Below, one piece after another: positions 1-7,306 of a DNA stretch of 64,000 bases. The DNA is from Sphingobium nicotianae (lineage in GTDB: Bacteria; Pseudomonadota; Alphaproteobacteria; Sphingomonadales; Sphingomonadaceae). The translations under genes were made by a program, and so were the position numbers. Position 1 is the first letter of the stretch, and each line of letters starts with the position of its first letter. The DNA is taken from contig NZ_JAHGAW010000006.1 in the NCBI RefSeq assembly GCF_018603885.1, positions 62,001 to 126,000 of the forward strand, read 5' to 3'. The notes below the pieces were generated by a model. It searched no databases. It was not told where the DNA came from and was given only the letters and a program-made list of their open reading frames with translations.

Positions 1-115
1 GCAGCAGCCGGCGATGGCGCAGCTTGACGATGCCGGCGGTCGTGAAGATCAGGCCGATCCCGATCGAGGCCGCCAGGCCCGTCACCGACAGGGCGGTGGC
101 CAGCGCGGTCATCAT
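1..115 (-). CDS. MauE-type membrane protein, N-terminal fragment (cut by window edge)
   Basis: Only the first 38 codons are in the window; the gene continues to the left of base 1. The peptide begins MMTALATALSVTG, runs through one hydrophobic segment and reaches AGIVKLRHRRLL, as in the first helix of MauE/DoxX-like proteins. MauE is a membrane protein needed for maturation of tryptophan-tryptophylquinone amine dehydrogenases in the periplasm. Its ATG (115-113) overlaps the TGA of the amine dehydrogenase heavy-chain gene (114-112) as ATGA, so the two are translationally coupled. The position fits the known heavy chain-mauE-mauD-light chain order; the remaining genes would lie outside the window. 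The assignment rests on context plus a short match. Confidence 0.65.
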   Translation of the reverse strand, partial: MMTALATALSVTGLAASIGIGLIFTTAGIVKLRHRRLL

Positions 116-1266
116 GACGCGGGCATGGTATAGGCCATGCCGCCTCCGGCCCGCTCGATCTTATGCTCTTCCTTGCCGGTCTTGCCGTCGAGGATGATGC
201 CGTTGCCGCCTTCCTCCTCGTTGAGGAAGATCATCGGCTCGGCGCCTTGGGTCACTTCGATATGGGCGGCGGGGATCTTGAGCGGGAAGCGCCGCACGAC
301 CTTCCTGCTCGTCGTATCGAGCACCCAGATCTCCTCGCCAGCCGCCTTGTGCGACCAATATTCGCCCATGTGCATCAGCACGTAGAGCTCACCCGAGGGC
401 CGGTGCAGCGCCATCGGCTGGCGCCCGCCCGGATACCAGTCGACAGCGAGCGGCTTGGTGTCGGCGGCGGCATAGCCCGCGGCGGCCTGGATCGAATAAG
501 GCTGCGCGACCGTCGGCGTCGCGCCGAGCGTGGCGGTGTAGATGAGGCCGGTATAGGACATCATCACCGTCTGCTGCTTGGCCTTGTCATACTGGAAATT
601 CTCGAAGATCGGATCACCGGTGGCCGAGAAGAAGGGCGCGCTGTGCGTGATCACCGGCTTGGCGCCGCCGACCGTGACGGTGGCCAGCGACCCGTCCGAG
701 CAGAGCGCCGAGAAGCCCACCGCCGGATTGGGCATCAGCGCCGCGCAGCCGGGCAGCTCGATCGCCTTGACGAACTTGCGCTTGGTGAGGTCGACGACGT
801 TCACTGACGAGGCGGGGCTCATATTGTAGACGAAGCCCCATTTGCCGTCGTCGCTGATGATGAAATTCTGCTTGCGCTCGCCGACCAGCAGCCGGTCCGG
901 AATATTGATGTCGGCCTGCAGCTTGAGATCGATCGCGTCATAGACCGCGACCATGTCCTGCCGGGTACCGCGATTGCCCTTCGTCCAGATCGTCTCGGAG
1001 ACGTAGTAGAACTTGCCGGTCGGATCGAGCGCCATGTCGGAGCTGGCGCTGGTGTTGACCATGCCCTTCATCTTGCCGGTCTTGGTGTCGTAGATGCTGG
1101 TGCCTTCGCTGCCGAAGCCGCCGCGCACGAACACCCATTCGGGCTTGGGCGGCTCCATCTTCGAGACTTCGGACGTCTCGCCCTCCTGCGCGCGGACCGC
1201 GCTGCTCGCCGTCATCAGGGCGAGGATGGTGAGCGAAGAAAGCACCCTGGCAGCGGCGAGCGTCAT
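112..1266 (-). CDS. amine dehydrogenase heavy (beta-propeller) subunit
   Basis: Periplasmic heavy chain of a TTQ-type amine dehydrogenase, which oxidises primary amines to aldehydes and passes electrons to a cupredoxin or cytochrome c. The protein (about 384 aa, the family's usual size) has a signal peptide (MTLAAARVLSSLTILALM... ending near SAVRAQ) and the repeated blade-like segments of the Amine_dh_heavy family (for example WVFVRGGFGSEGTSIYD and the C-terminal EVTQGAEPMIFLNEE). An upstream in-frame TTG at 1287 is possible, but the ATG at 1266 is preceded by GGGGGA at a 9-base spacing and starts exactly at the signal peptide, so it is preferred. The quinone-bearing light chain is not in the window. 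Aromatic versus methylamine preference cannot be told from the heavy chain alone. Confidence 0.85.
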   Translation of the reverse strand: MTLAAARVLSSLTILALMTASSAVRAQEGETSEVSKMEPPKPEWVFVRGGFGSEGTSIYDTKTGKMKGMVNTSASSDMALDPTGKFYYVSETIWTKGNRGTRQDMVAVYDAIDLKLQADINIPDRLLVGERKQNFIISDDGKWGFVYNMSPASSVNVVDLTKRKFVKAIELPGCAALMPNPAVGFSALCSDGSLATVTVGGAKPVITHSAPFFSATGDPIFENFQYDKAKQQTVMMSYTGLIYTATLGATPTVAQPYSIQAAAGYAAADTKPLAVDWYPGGRQPMALHRPSGELYVLMHMGEYWSHKAAGEEIWVLDTTSRKVVRRFPLKIPAAHIEVTQGAEPMIFLNEEEGGNGIILDGKTGKEEHKIERAGGGMAYTMPAS

Positions 1267-1304
1267 ATGGTCTGGTCCCCCGATCAATGCCGATCTCGCT
1301 GTCG

Positions 1305-1333
1305 AAGATTGGACAGATGTCCAAATTCGTCAA
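1305..1333 (-). promoter_or_regulatory. candidate promoter and operator of the amine dehydrogenase operon
   Basis: On the minus strand a TTGACG (1333-1328) lies upstream of a perfect palindrome TTGGACA-N2-TGTCCAA (1309-1324). The -10 position (1310-1305, AATCTT) is a poor match. The same CTTGACGAA...TTTG...ATGTCCA arrangement is found upstream of the cytochrome c gene near 3401-3428. The promoter role is inferred. Confidence 0.4.
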
Positions 1334-1376
1334 GTGTTTCTTGCGGCATCGCCACAAATTTTTTGCGAGTGCGAAA

Positions 1377-2579
1377 TCAGGCGTGGTAAAATTTTGAAGT
1401 ACCAGCAGATTCTGCCCGGTCGACCGGCAGATCGTCAGTCTTCTCCGGCGCGGCACGGCACCAGAGCCCGGAGAGAATCAGCGCAACGCAGCCGGCGGAA
1501 ATCGTGACGATGGCACCCCCCAGAAGGCCCGCGTCGCCGAAAGCGCTCGTCAGGATCGAGCCGATGACAGGTCCCAGAATCATGCCCCCGCTGTGTGTGC
1601 AGGCGACGAGGCGGCGGAAGAAGGGATCCTGACTGGCGGCGCTCGCCATGCCCGAGCAGCGGATGATGATCGCGGTCGAGCCGATGTTGAGCAGCACGAT
1701 CGAGACGACGAACAGTGCATCGTCGCCGATCGCGGTGGCCGGGATCGGCGCGAGCAGGGACAGGCCGGCCAGCGCGCCGGTCAGGGGCAGCGGCATCAGC
1801 GCGCGCTCGCGCATGACGCTGAGCGCCGTCAGCGCACCGGCGATCGAGCCGATCGCGACGGCATCGCCGATGACGCCCTCGTCGATCTGCGCCGCGATAG
1901 CGAGCGCGCCGGTGAAGCTCCAGACCATCATCGTCGAGCAGATGAACAGCAGCGATGCCGCGGCGAGCGCCCAGGCCGAAGGCGAGATGGGATGGCGCTG
2001 CTCGGCGATGCGGGGGGTGGCGCGGGCAGCGGGCTGCTCGGCGCGGCGCGTGAACAGCATCAGGCCGAGCGCGACGCTGGGGACGATGGCCAGCGCGGTC
2101 AGCGCCTGACCCGGATCGGCCGCGCGCGCGACCGCCGGCGCAACCAGCGCGACGCATGTCGAGAGCAGCAGCTGGATGAGGAACACCGCGCCATAGGCGC
2201 CGTTCGGGCGCCAGGCGGCTGCGGCGCTCATCGCCCGCGTGTAGATCATCCCCATGCCGAGGCCATAGCTGGCGCGGATGCCGAGCAGCGCTGCGGTCGC
2301 GTCGATCCGCGCGGTGGCGAGGCTGGCGAGCAGCGCGAGCATGGCGCAGAGGATGAAGAGGCCGAACGGCAACCGCGCGCCGGCGCGCCAGACGATCAGC
2401 GAGCCGATCACCATGCCGCTCTGCGTTGCGCCGACGATCCAGCCATGATCGGCCGGGGCGACGGGGTGCGCAGAGGACAGGAGCGTGAAGAAAACGGGAT
2501 CGATGCCGGGTTGCAGGCAGCCGAGCGAGGCCGTCAGGATCGTCGCGAAGAGCGCAGCCTTGTGCAGTCGCAGTCCCAT
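1377..2579 (-). CDS. MFS transporter
   Basis: Inner-membrane transporter of about 400 residues with twelve predicted hydrophobic segments (for example AALFATILTASLG at the start and AGLLGGAIVTISAGCVALILSG near the end). It resembles the major facilitator superfamily but lacks the strong GXXXD-RXGRR loop of the AAHS transporters elsewhere in the window, so its substrate class is unclear. The start ATG has GAGGATC upstream. It lies 74 bases downstream of a TetR gene on the same strand and upstream of the amine dehydrogenase, so it may import or export an amine or related compound; that link is inference. Confidence 0.75.
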   Translation of the reverse strand: MGLRLHKAALFATILTASLGCLQPGIDPVFFTLLSSAHPVAPADHGWIVGATQSGMVIGSLIVWRAGARLPFGLFILCAMLALLASLATARIDATAALLGIRASYGLGMGMIYTRAMSAAAAWRPNGAYGAVFLIQLLLSTCVALVAPAVARAADPGQALTALAIVPSVALGLMLFTRRAEQPAARATPRIAEQRHPISPSAWALAAASLLFICSTMMVWSFTGALAIAAQIDEGVIGDAVAIGSIAGALTALSVMRERALMPLPLTGALAGLSLLAPIPATAIGDDALFVVSIVLLNIGSTAIIIRCSGMASAASQDPFFRRLVACTHSGGMILGPVIGSILTSAFGDAGLLGGAIVTISAGCVALILSGLWCRAAPEKTDDLPVDRAESAGTSKFYHA

Positions 2580-2653
2580 GATGATCCTCGCAGCCCTCCG
2601 CGCGCCGGCGGCGCGTGGGCCCGTCAGATCATCCCGTCCGGGACCTGCGGTCT

Positions 2654-3322
2654 CTAGGTCAGCCGCCTGGTCATCAGCGCGATCTCACCGGGCTCGAGGC
2701 TCTTGGCGAGCCGGACGAACCATTCGGTGGAAATCGCCGTGATTGCAGGCATATCGCCTGCCCAGGGCTTCTGGTATCCGAGAAAAGGCGTAGTGCCTTC
2801 CATCGAGGCGCTGATGAACAGGGCGACGGTGGCGACCTCTTCCTTGCTCAGCCGGGGATTGATGGCGCTCACATATTCGCCGATCACCTCATGTACCTTG
2901 CCATAGAAGGCGCGGACGCGGTCGGCGATGAAGTCGTTGTGGTTGGCGAGCGCCCACAGCTCGGTGAACAGCCGCGTGGTGCGCTTGCCGCAGATGTCGT
3001 CGAGGCAGATCTTGATGACCAGCCGCAGCCGCTCCTCGGCCGAGAGGTTCGGCTGGCGCACCTGCATCTCCAGCTTCACGTCATAGTTGGTGACGATCTC
3101 GTCCAGCAGCACCTGCACCAGCATTTCCTTGCGCGGGAAATGATAGCTGACATTGCCGACCTTCATGCCGCAGGCGGCGGCGATGCGCCGAATCGTGAAG
3201 GCGGCGGCGCCTTCGTCGATCAGCACGGACAGCGCCGCCTTGAGGATGGAGTCCACGGTTTCGCTGCCGCGCGAATAGATGCCGGGGCGGGGACGGGCGA
3301 GTTCGGTAAGCGCTTCAGCCAT
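2654..3322 (-). CDS. TetR/AcrR family transcriptional regulator
   Basis: A 222-residue regulator with an N-terminal helix-turn-helix: TVDSILKAALSVLIDEGAAAFTIRRIA, then CGMKVGNVSYHFPRKEMLV, the canonical TetR recognition-helix region. The C-terminal two thirds is an all-helical ligand domain. The reading frame extends upstream to 3388, but the ATG at 3322 follows GCAGGTTGC and begins at the usual distance from the HTH, so it was chosen. It precedes the MFS gene on the same strand and is divergent from the cytochrome c gene. A 25-base palindrome in the intergenic region (3365-3389) is a plausible operator for it. Confidence 0.85.
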   Translation of the reverse strand: MAEALTELARPRPGIYSRGSETVDSILKAALSVLIDEGAAAFTIRRIAAACGMKVGNVSYHFPRKEMLVQVLLDEIVTNYDVKLEMQVRQPNLSAEERLRLVIKICLDDICGKRTTRLFTELWALANHNDFIADRVRAFYGKVHEVIGEYVSAINPRLSKEEVATVALFISASMEGTTPFLGYQKPWAGDMPAITAISTEWFVRLAKSLEPGEIALMTRRLT

Positions 3323-3364
3323 GCAACCTGCTATATAAAGGGCCTGATGTCGCCGCCAAGTCAC

Positions 3365-3389
3365 GGTGCAGCAAATTACATGCTGCACC
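3365..3389. promoter_or_regulatory. candidate TetR operator between tetR and cytochrome c
   Basis: Perfect inverted repeat with arms GGTGCAGCA (3365-3373) and TGCTGCACC (3381-3389) separated by AATTACA. It sits between the divergent TetR and cytochrome genes, 43 bases upstream of the TetR start and just before the TTGACG at 3403-3408. Autoregulation by the adjacent TetR protein is inferred. Confidence 0.5.
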
Positions 3390-3402
3390 TGCTAATGGAT
3401 GC

Positions 3403-3431
3403 TTGACGAAAATTTGATAAATGTCCAGTAT
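3403..3431 (+). promoter_or_regulatory. candidate promoter of the cytochrome c gene
   Basis: TTGACG at 3403-3408 and CAGTAT at 3426-3431 with a 17-base spacer. The region repeats the CTTGACGAA...TTTG...ATGTCCA pattern seen upstream of the amine dehydrogenase, suggesting shared control. The -10 match is weak. Confidence 0.35.
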
Positions 3432-3495
3432 TTGTGAATCGGTATCCGCAAATCCGGGCGGCGACCGGCGGGTTTGCGCGAAAGGGATGCGTCGA

Positions 3496-3957
3496 ATGAG
3501 GCCTGTCAGGTGGACGATTGCGGCCCTTCTCCTGTTGGTGCCGAGTCTCGCCCATGCCAACGGCGCCGCGACCTATTCCTCGCGCTGCGCCATGTGCCAC
3601 CGGCCCGATGGCGCCGGACTGCCCGGCCAGTTCCCGCGGCTGAGCGGCCGCGTCGGGCAGATCGCGGGCGCGAAGGACGGGCGCGTGCTGCTCGGCAAGA
3701 TCCTGCTCTATGGCATGTACGGGTCGATCACCGTGGACGGCAAGCCGCTCACCGGCCTGATGCCGCCGATGGGATCGCTGCCCGATCAGGATATTGCGGA
3801 CGTGCTCAACCATGTCGCGTCGTTCAAGAAGGCCGGCAAGCCGCCAGCGCCCTTCACGGCCGCCGAAATCGCCGCCTTGCGCGCGACCAGATTGTCGAGC
3901 GCGGCGGTCGGCGCCGAGCGGGCAAGCCTGGCGGCGAAGGGCGTGGTGGTGCCATGA
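3496..3957 (+). CDS. periplasmic class I cytochrome c
   Basis: Small exported cytochrome (about 153 aa). The N-terminus is a signal peptide (MRPVRWTIAALLLLVPSLAHA), followed at once by the haem site CAMCH in YSSRCAMCHRPDGAGLPGQFP. A distal Met ligand is likely in TGLMPPMGSLPDQDIADVLNHV, typical of mono-haem class I domains. ATGs at 3487 and further upstream are in frame, but the ATG at 3496 has AAAGGG 9 bases before it and starts at the signal peptide. It could accept electrons from the nearby amine dehydrogenase or another periplasmic dehydrogenase; the shared promoter pattern supports the former, without proof. Confidence 0.85.
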   Translation: MRPVRWTIAALLLLVPSLAHANGAATYSSRCAMCHRPDGAGLPGQFPRLSGRVGQIAGAKDGRVLLGKILLYGMYGSITVDGKPLTGLMPPMGSLPDQDIADVLNHVASFKKAGKPPAPFTAAEIAALRATRLSSAAVGAERASLAAKGVVVP

Positions 3958-4005
3958 TCGTGGTGCGCTGCGCGCCTCGCTGCCCCAGCGTTTCGGCGCG
4001 CGTCG

Positions 4006-5340
4006 CTAGGCGGGCAGCGTCACCGTTGCGCAAAGGCCGCTCGGGACGCGGTTGACGAGTTTGACGTCGCCGCCATGCGCGCGGGCGACGGCGCGCGCGC
4101 TTGCCAGGCCCAGCCCCATGCCGCCGGTCTCGCGGTTGCGCGATCCCTCCAGCCGGAAGAATGGCTCGAAGACTTTGTTCAGCCGATCCTCCGGGATCCC
4201 CGGCCCTTCGTCCTCGACGTCGATCACGATCTCGCCATCTTGCCGGTGCAGCGTTACCTGCGCCGCGCCACCGTAGCTGATCGCGTTGTCGATGATGTTC
4301 GACAGCAAGGCCTTGAGCGCGGCCGGATCCCCCTCGATCGCGATCGGCTCGCCCGGCGCCAGGCTCGCGATCGCGCCATGATCGACGAAGCCGTCGACGA
4401 CGCTTTCCGTCAACGCACGCAGATCCAGCTTCTGGCGCTTCGCCGGCTGGGCAAGATCGCGCAGAAAGCCGAGGACGACCGTGATCATCTCCTTCATGTC
4501 GAGAATATCGCCTTCGGCGGCCGTGCGCTGCGGTTCGGGCATGGCGTCGAGGCGCAGCGACAGGCGCATGAGCGGCGTACGCAGGTCATGGGCGATCGCC
4601 GCCATCAGCAGCGAGCGGTCGTCGACATAGCGCGCAAGCCGCGCCTGCATCTCGTTGAAGGAGGCTGCCGCCTCGACGATTTCGGGAGGTCCGGTGAGCG
4701 GCATGGGCTCGGCGCGCGGATCGCGGCCCAGCCGCTCCGCCGCCTGCGCGAACAGCGCGATGGGCTGCGCCAGCTTGCGCGCCAGCCACCAGGCGACCGG
4801 CGCCGCCGCCAGCACCGTCGCCAGGATCCAGAACAAAGCGCGCTGCTGCCAGAAATTGATGCTGCGGCTCAGCGGCGCCACGGTCCGCCATTCATGCCCG
4901 CGCAGCCAGAGCGAGGCGCTGAAATCGCCGAAGATGACATGGCCGTTGGGACCCTCGCCGGCGGATACCAGCCGCCGGACGCGCATTGGCGACAGCAGCG
5001 GCAGGTCCATGATGATCGGCGCGGGCAGGGGGCGCCACACGCGGACATGGGATTCCGGGACCTTGAGCTCCTCGGCGAGCCGTTGCTCGACGAAACCCAG
5101 CCGGCGACCCCGCGCGGATGCCGTTTGCGCATCCAGCACCTCGATGCGCAATTCGCCGGCCTCGTCCGCTTTTCCGGTCAGCGCGGCGCCTACCTGCGGC
5201 AGCGTGAACAACTTCGGCACCGGCGCGGGCAACAGGAAGATGAGCGCGGTGGTGACGAGCTGGACGCCGGCCACCGCCGCGATCATGACGAGGAAGATGC
5301 GCAGAAATAGCGGCGCAGTCCGCCGGCGCGGCGCGATCAT
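4006..5340 (-). CDS. EnvZ-like sensor histidine kinase
   Basis: Inner-membrane sensor kinase of 444 residues. Membrane segments lie near residues 11-37 and 168-188 around a periplasmic sensing region. A HAMP-like stretch follows, then the dimerisation/phosphorylation helix AIAHDLRTPLMRL with phospho-acceptor His251. The ATP-binding domain shows the N box (NIIDNAISYGG), G1 (DEGPGIP), F box (FEPFFRLEGS) and G2 (GMGLGLASA). Its ATG overlaps the TGA of the upstream response-regulator gene (ATGA at 5340-5337), so the pair is co-translated. The signal is unknown. No target genes are evident next to it except perhaps the cytochrome, which is convergent. Confidence 0.92.
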   Translation of the reverse strand: MIAPRRRTAPLFLRIFLVMIAAVAGVQLVTTALIFLLPAPVPKLFTLPQVGAALTGKADEAGELRIEVLDAQTASARGRRLGFVEQRLAEELKVPESHVRVWRPLPAPIIMDLPLLSPMRVRRLVSAGEGPNGHVIFGDFSASLWLRGHEWRTVAPLSRSINFWQQRALFWILATVLAAAPVAWWLARKLAQPIALFAQAAERLGRDPRAEPMPLTGPPEIVEAAASFNEMQARLARYVDDRSLLMAAIAHDLRTPLMRLSLRLDAMPEPQRTAAEGDILDMKEMITVVLGFLRDLAQPAKRQKLDLRALTESVVDGFVDHGAIASLAPGEPIAIEGDPAALKALLSNIIDNAISYGGAAQVTLHRQDGEIVIDVEDEGPGIPEDRLNKVFEPFFRLEGSRNRETGGMGLGLASARAVARAHGGDVKLVNRVPSGLCATVTLPA

Positions 5341-6026
5341 GCCGGACGGACCTCCGGAACGAACAGATAGCCTTCGCTCCTGATCGTGCGGATCACCTCG
5401 TCGCCAGGCGCGCGCAGCTTGCGGCGCAGCCGGCTAACCTGCACGTCGATCGCGCGGTCGAAAGCCTCGGTGTCCGGCCCGCGTGCATGGTCGAGCAGCG
5501 TGTCGCGGCTGAGCACCTTGCGTGGCCGCTCGACGAAGGTGCGCAGCACCGCGAACTCGCCCGGCAGCAGATCGACCAGCAATCCGTCCGCGTCGAGGAG
5601 CTGGCGCGTCTCGAGATCGACCACCCAGCCGTTGAAGGTCAGCGCGCGCGCGCCGTTGGCGACGGTCTCGCGGCTGCGCAGGGCGGCCTTGACGTGCGCG
5701 AGAATCTCGCGCGGGCTGCAGGGCTTCACCAGATAATGGCCGGCACCGATCTCCAGCCCGGCGACGCGGTCGTCGATTTCGCCGAGCGCGCTCAGCATGA
5801 TGACCGGTGGTCCACCGCGCGCGGCCAGCCGCTCGCAGACCGAAAGCCCGTCCTCGCCCGGCATCATGATGTCGAGGATGATGAGATCGAACGTCGCGGC
5901 CTGCATCGCGCGGTCCATCTCGCCGGCATTGGCCGCCGTCTGGACGGTGTAGGCATGACGCATCAACGTCTCGGACAGAAGTGTCCGGACGCCGGGATCG
6001 TCGTCCACCACGAGCAGGTTGGCCAT
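5337..6026 (-). CDS. OmpR-family response regulator
   Basis: Cytoplasmic response regulator of 229 residues. The receiver domain has the acidic pair in LLVVDDDPG, phospho-acceptor Asp52 in LIILDIMMPGEDG and the switch Lys in HYLVKPCSPREIL. The C-terminal winged helix (DLLPGEFAVLRTFVERPRKVLSRDTLLDHARG ... VDVQVSRLRRKL in general form) is the OmpR/PhoB DNA-binding domain. It is the first gene of a two-gene operon with the sensor kinase that overlaps its stop codon. Confidence 0.93.
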   Translation of the reverse strand: MANLLVVDDDPGVRTLLSETLMRHAYTVQTAANAGEMDRAMQAATFDLIILDIMMPGEDGLSVCERLAARGGPPVIMLSALGEIDDRVAGLEIGAGHYLVKPCSPREILAHVKAALRSRETVANGARALTFNGWVVDLETRQLLDADGLLVDLLPGEFAVLRTFVERPRKVLSRDTLLDHARGPDTEAFDRAIDVQVSRLRRKLRAPGDEVIRTIRSEGYLFVPEVRPA

Positions 6027-6165
6027 CGTGCCTTTCCTTGGGCTATCCTCGCCGCATCATATCGCGGGCAATGCCGGGTGTCGCTTTCGCATGCATGCTT
6101 TTCCGGAGTGTTTCCATGGGCTGCGCGCGCGGTGGATCGCCAGGATTTCCCGTTGGGGCTGACGA

Positions 6166-7182
6166 CTACTCCTTCCTCCGCGACAGGGCCCGCGCCTCCG
6201 CCTCGATGCTTGGGTCGATGAGCCTGGCAAGGTTTTCCCGCGTTCGGGGCGTGCGGCCATCCCGGGCGGCCAGCCAAGCTTCCTCGCTCACCAGCGTATC
6301 GAGGAGGTCGGCTGAGAGCGTCGCGGGGAAGCTTTGGTGCGGCCAGGCGGCGCGAACGAGCTTTTCCGGATAGCCCGTCGCCTGCGCCGCAAGGATTATG
6401 GCGTCAGCGGGATCGCGGCGCATATGCTCGGACGCCTCGACCAGCCTGGCGACGAAGCGGACGATCTTCGCGCGCGACGCGGGATCGGCCAGCTTTGCGG
6501 CCGTCGCGTGCAGATTGTAGAGCTCACGATAGCGTGTGTCCGGCTGCAGGATGACGGCGTCGCCGCCGAGTTGCTCGATGGCGCTCTCCGGCTCGGGATC
6601 CCACAGCACGAGCGCGTCGGCGCCGCCGTCCAGCAGGAGCCGGGCGCTGTCCTTCGGCGGAAGCGGGAGCGGGACGATCTCCACGTCGGCGTCCGTCATT
6701 CCGGCTGTCGCCAGCGCCGTGTGGAGATAGAAGGCGGCCGAACTGTCCCTGACGGTCGCGATCTTCCTGCCTCGCAGGTCGGCAACGGACCGGATGCGGG
6801 CTGATCGCTTGCCCACGATCCGATATTGGCCTTCGGTGATGGTCAGGATGATCCGCAGATCGGGATGGGTCAGCGAATGCCGCAGCGCCTGGGTGTCGGC
6901 GTGGCCCGCGAGGTCCGCGGCGGCGCTTTCCGGCACCTGGTAGAGGCTGGGGATGGCACCGTTGGGAATCTCCGGCCGGGCGGCGGCCAGGTGCCGGATC
7001 GCATAATGCACCGGCGCCGCCTCGATCACGGCATGGGCCGAGAAACGGAGGTCGCCCGGTGTTGCGCGGGGCTGCACGGCGCGGCTGGCACATCCGGCCG
7101 TTGCCATGGCCAATACGCACAGGAGCGCGAGCGTCACGGCGCGGCTCGTTGGCACACGCGATGCCAGTGTCGCAGCTCTCAT
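6166..7182 (-). CDS. periplasmic substrate-binding lipoprotein (SsuA/THI5-like)
   Basis: Exported solute-binding protein of about 338 residues. The N-terminus is a lipoprotein signal: hydrophobic AVTLALLCVLAMATAGC with a lipobox ending in the lipidated Cys. The body has the two-lobe pattern of nitrate/sulfonate/taurine-type binding proteins (VADLRGRKIATVRDSSAAFYLHTAL; GGADALVLWDPEPESAI). The frame is open to 7356, but the ATG at 7182 has a strong GGGGGAGGA before it and places the lipobox correctly. No ABC permease or ATPase gene is nearby; instead it is divergent from an AAHS-type MFS transporter, so it is an orphan binding protein here. It may act with distant ABC components or as a sensor; its ligand is unknown. 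Confidence 0.8.
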   Translation of the reverse strand: MRAATLASRVPTSRAVTLALLCVLAMATAGCASRAVQPRATPGDLRFSAHAVIEAAPVHYAIRHLAAARPEIPNGAIPSLYQVPESAAADLAGHADTQALRHSLTHPDLRIILTITEGQYRIVGKRSARIRSVADLRGRKIATVRDSSAAFYLHTALATAGMTDADVEIVPLPLPPKDSARLLLDGGADALVLWDPEPESAIEQLGGDAVILQPDTRYRELYNLHATAAKLADPASRAKIVRFVARLVEASEHMRRDPADAIILAAQATGYPEKLVRAAWPHQSFPATLSADLLDTLVSEEAWLAARDGRTPRTRENLARLIDPSIEAEARALSRRKE

Positions 7183-7209
7183 AATCCTCCCCCGCCTCTT
7201 CATCTCTAA

Positions 7210-7227
7210 ATTAAAGTCATATAGAAT
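7210..7227. promoter_or_regulatory. copy 1 of an 18-base palindrome shared by five promoters
   Basis: ATTAAA-GTCATA-TAGAAT in the divergent region between the binding lipoprotein and the MFS gene. It matches the consensus ATTNTA-N6-TANAAT with one mismatch; other copies are at 12007, 13104, 16313 and 17584. Likely an operator for a TetR-type regulator (inference). Confidence 0.45.
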
Positions 7228-7306
7228 AATATTGTCTCGTCCGATAGGCCATGTTAGCCGTGCCGCAAAGCCGCGACCAACGGGATGATCGGGCAGGGAG
7301 AGACAG

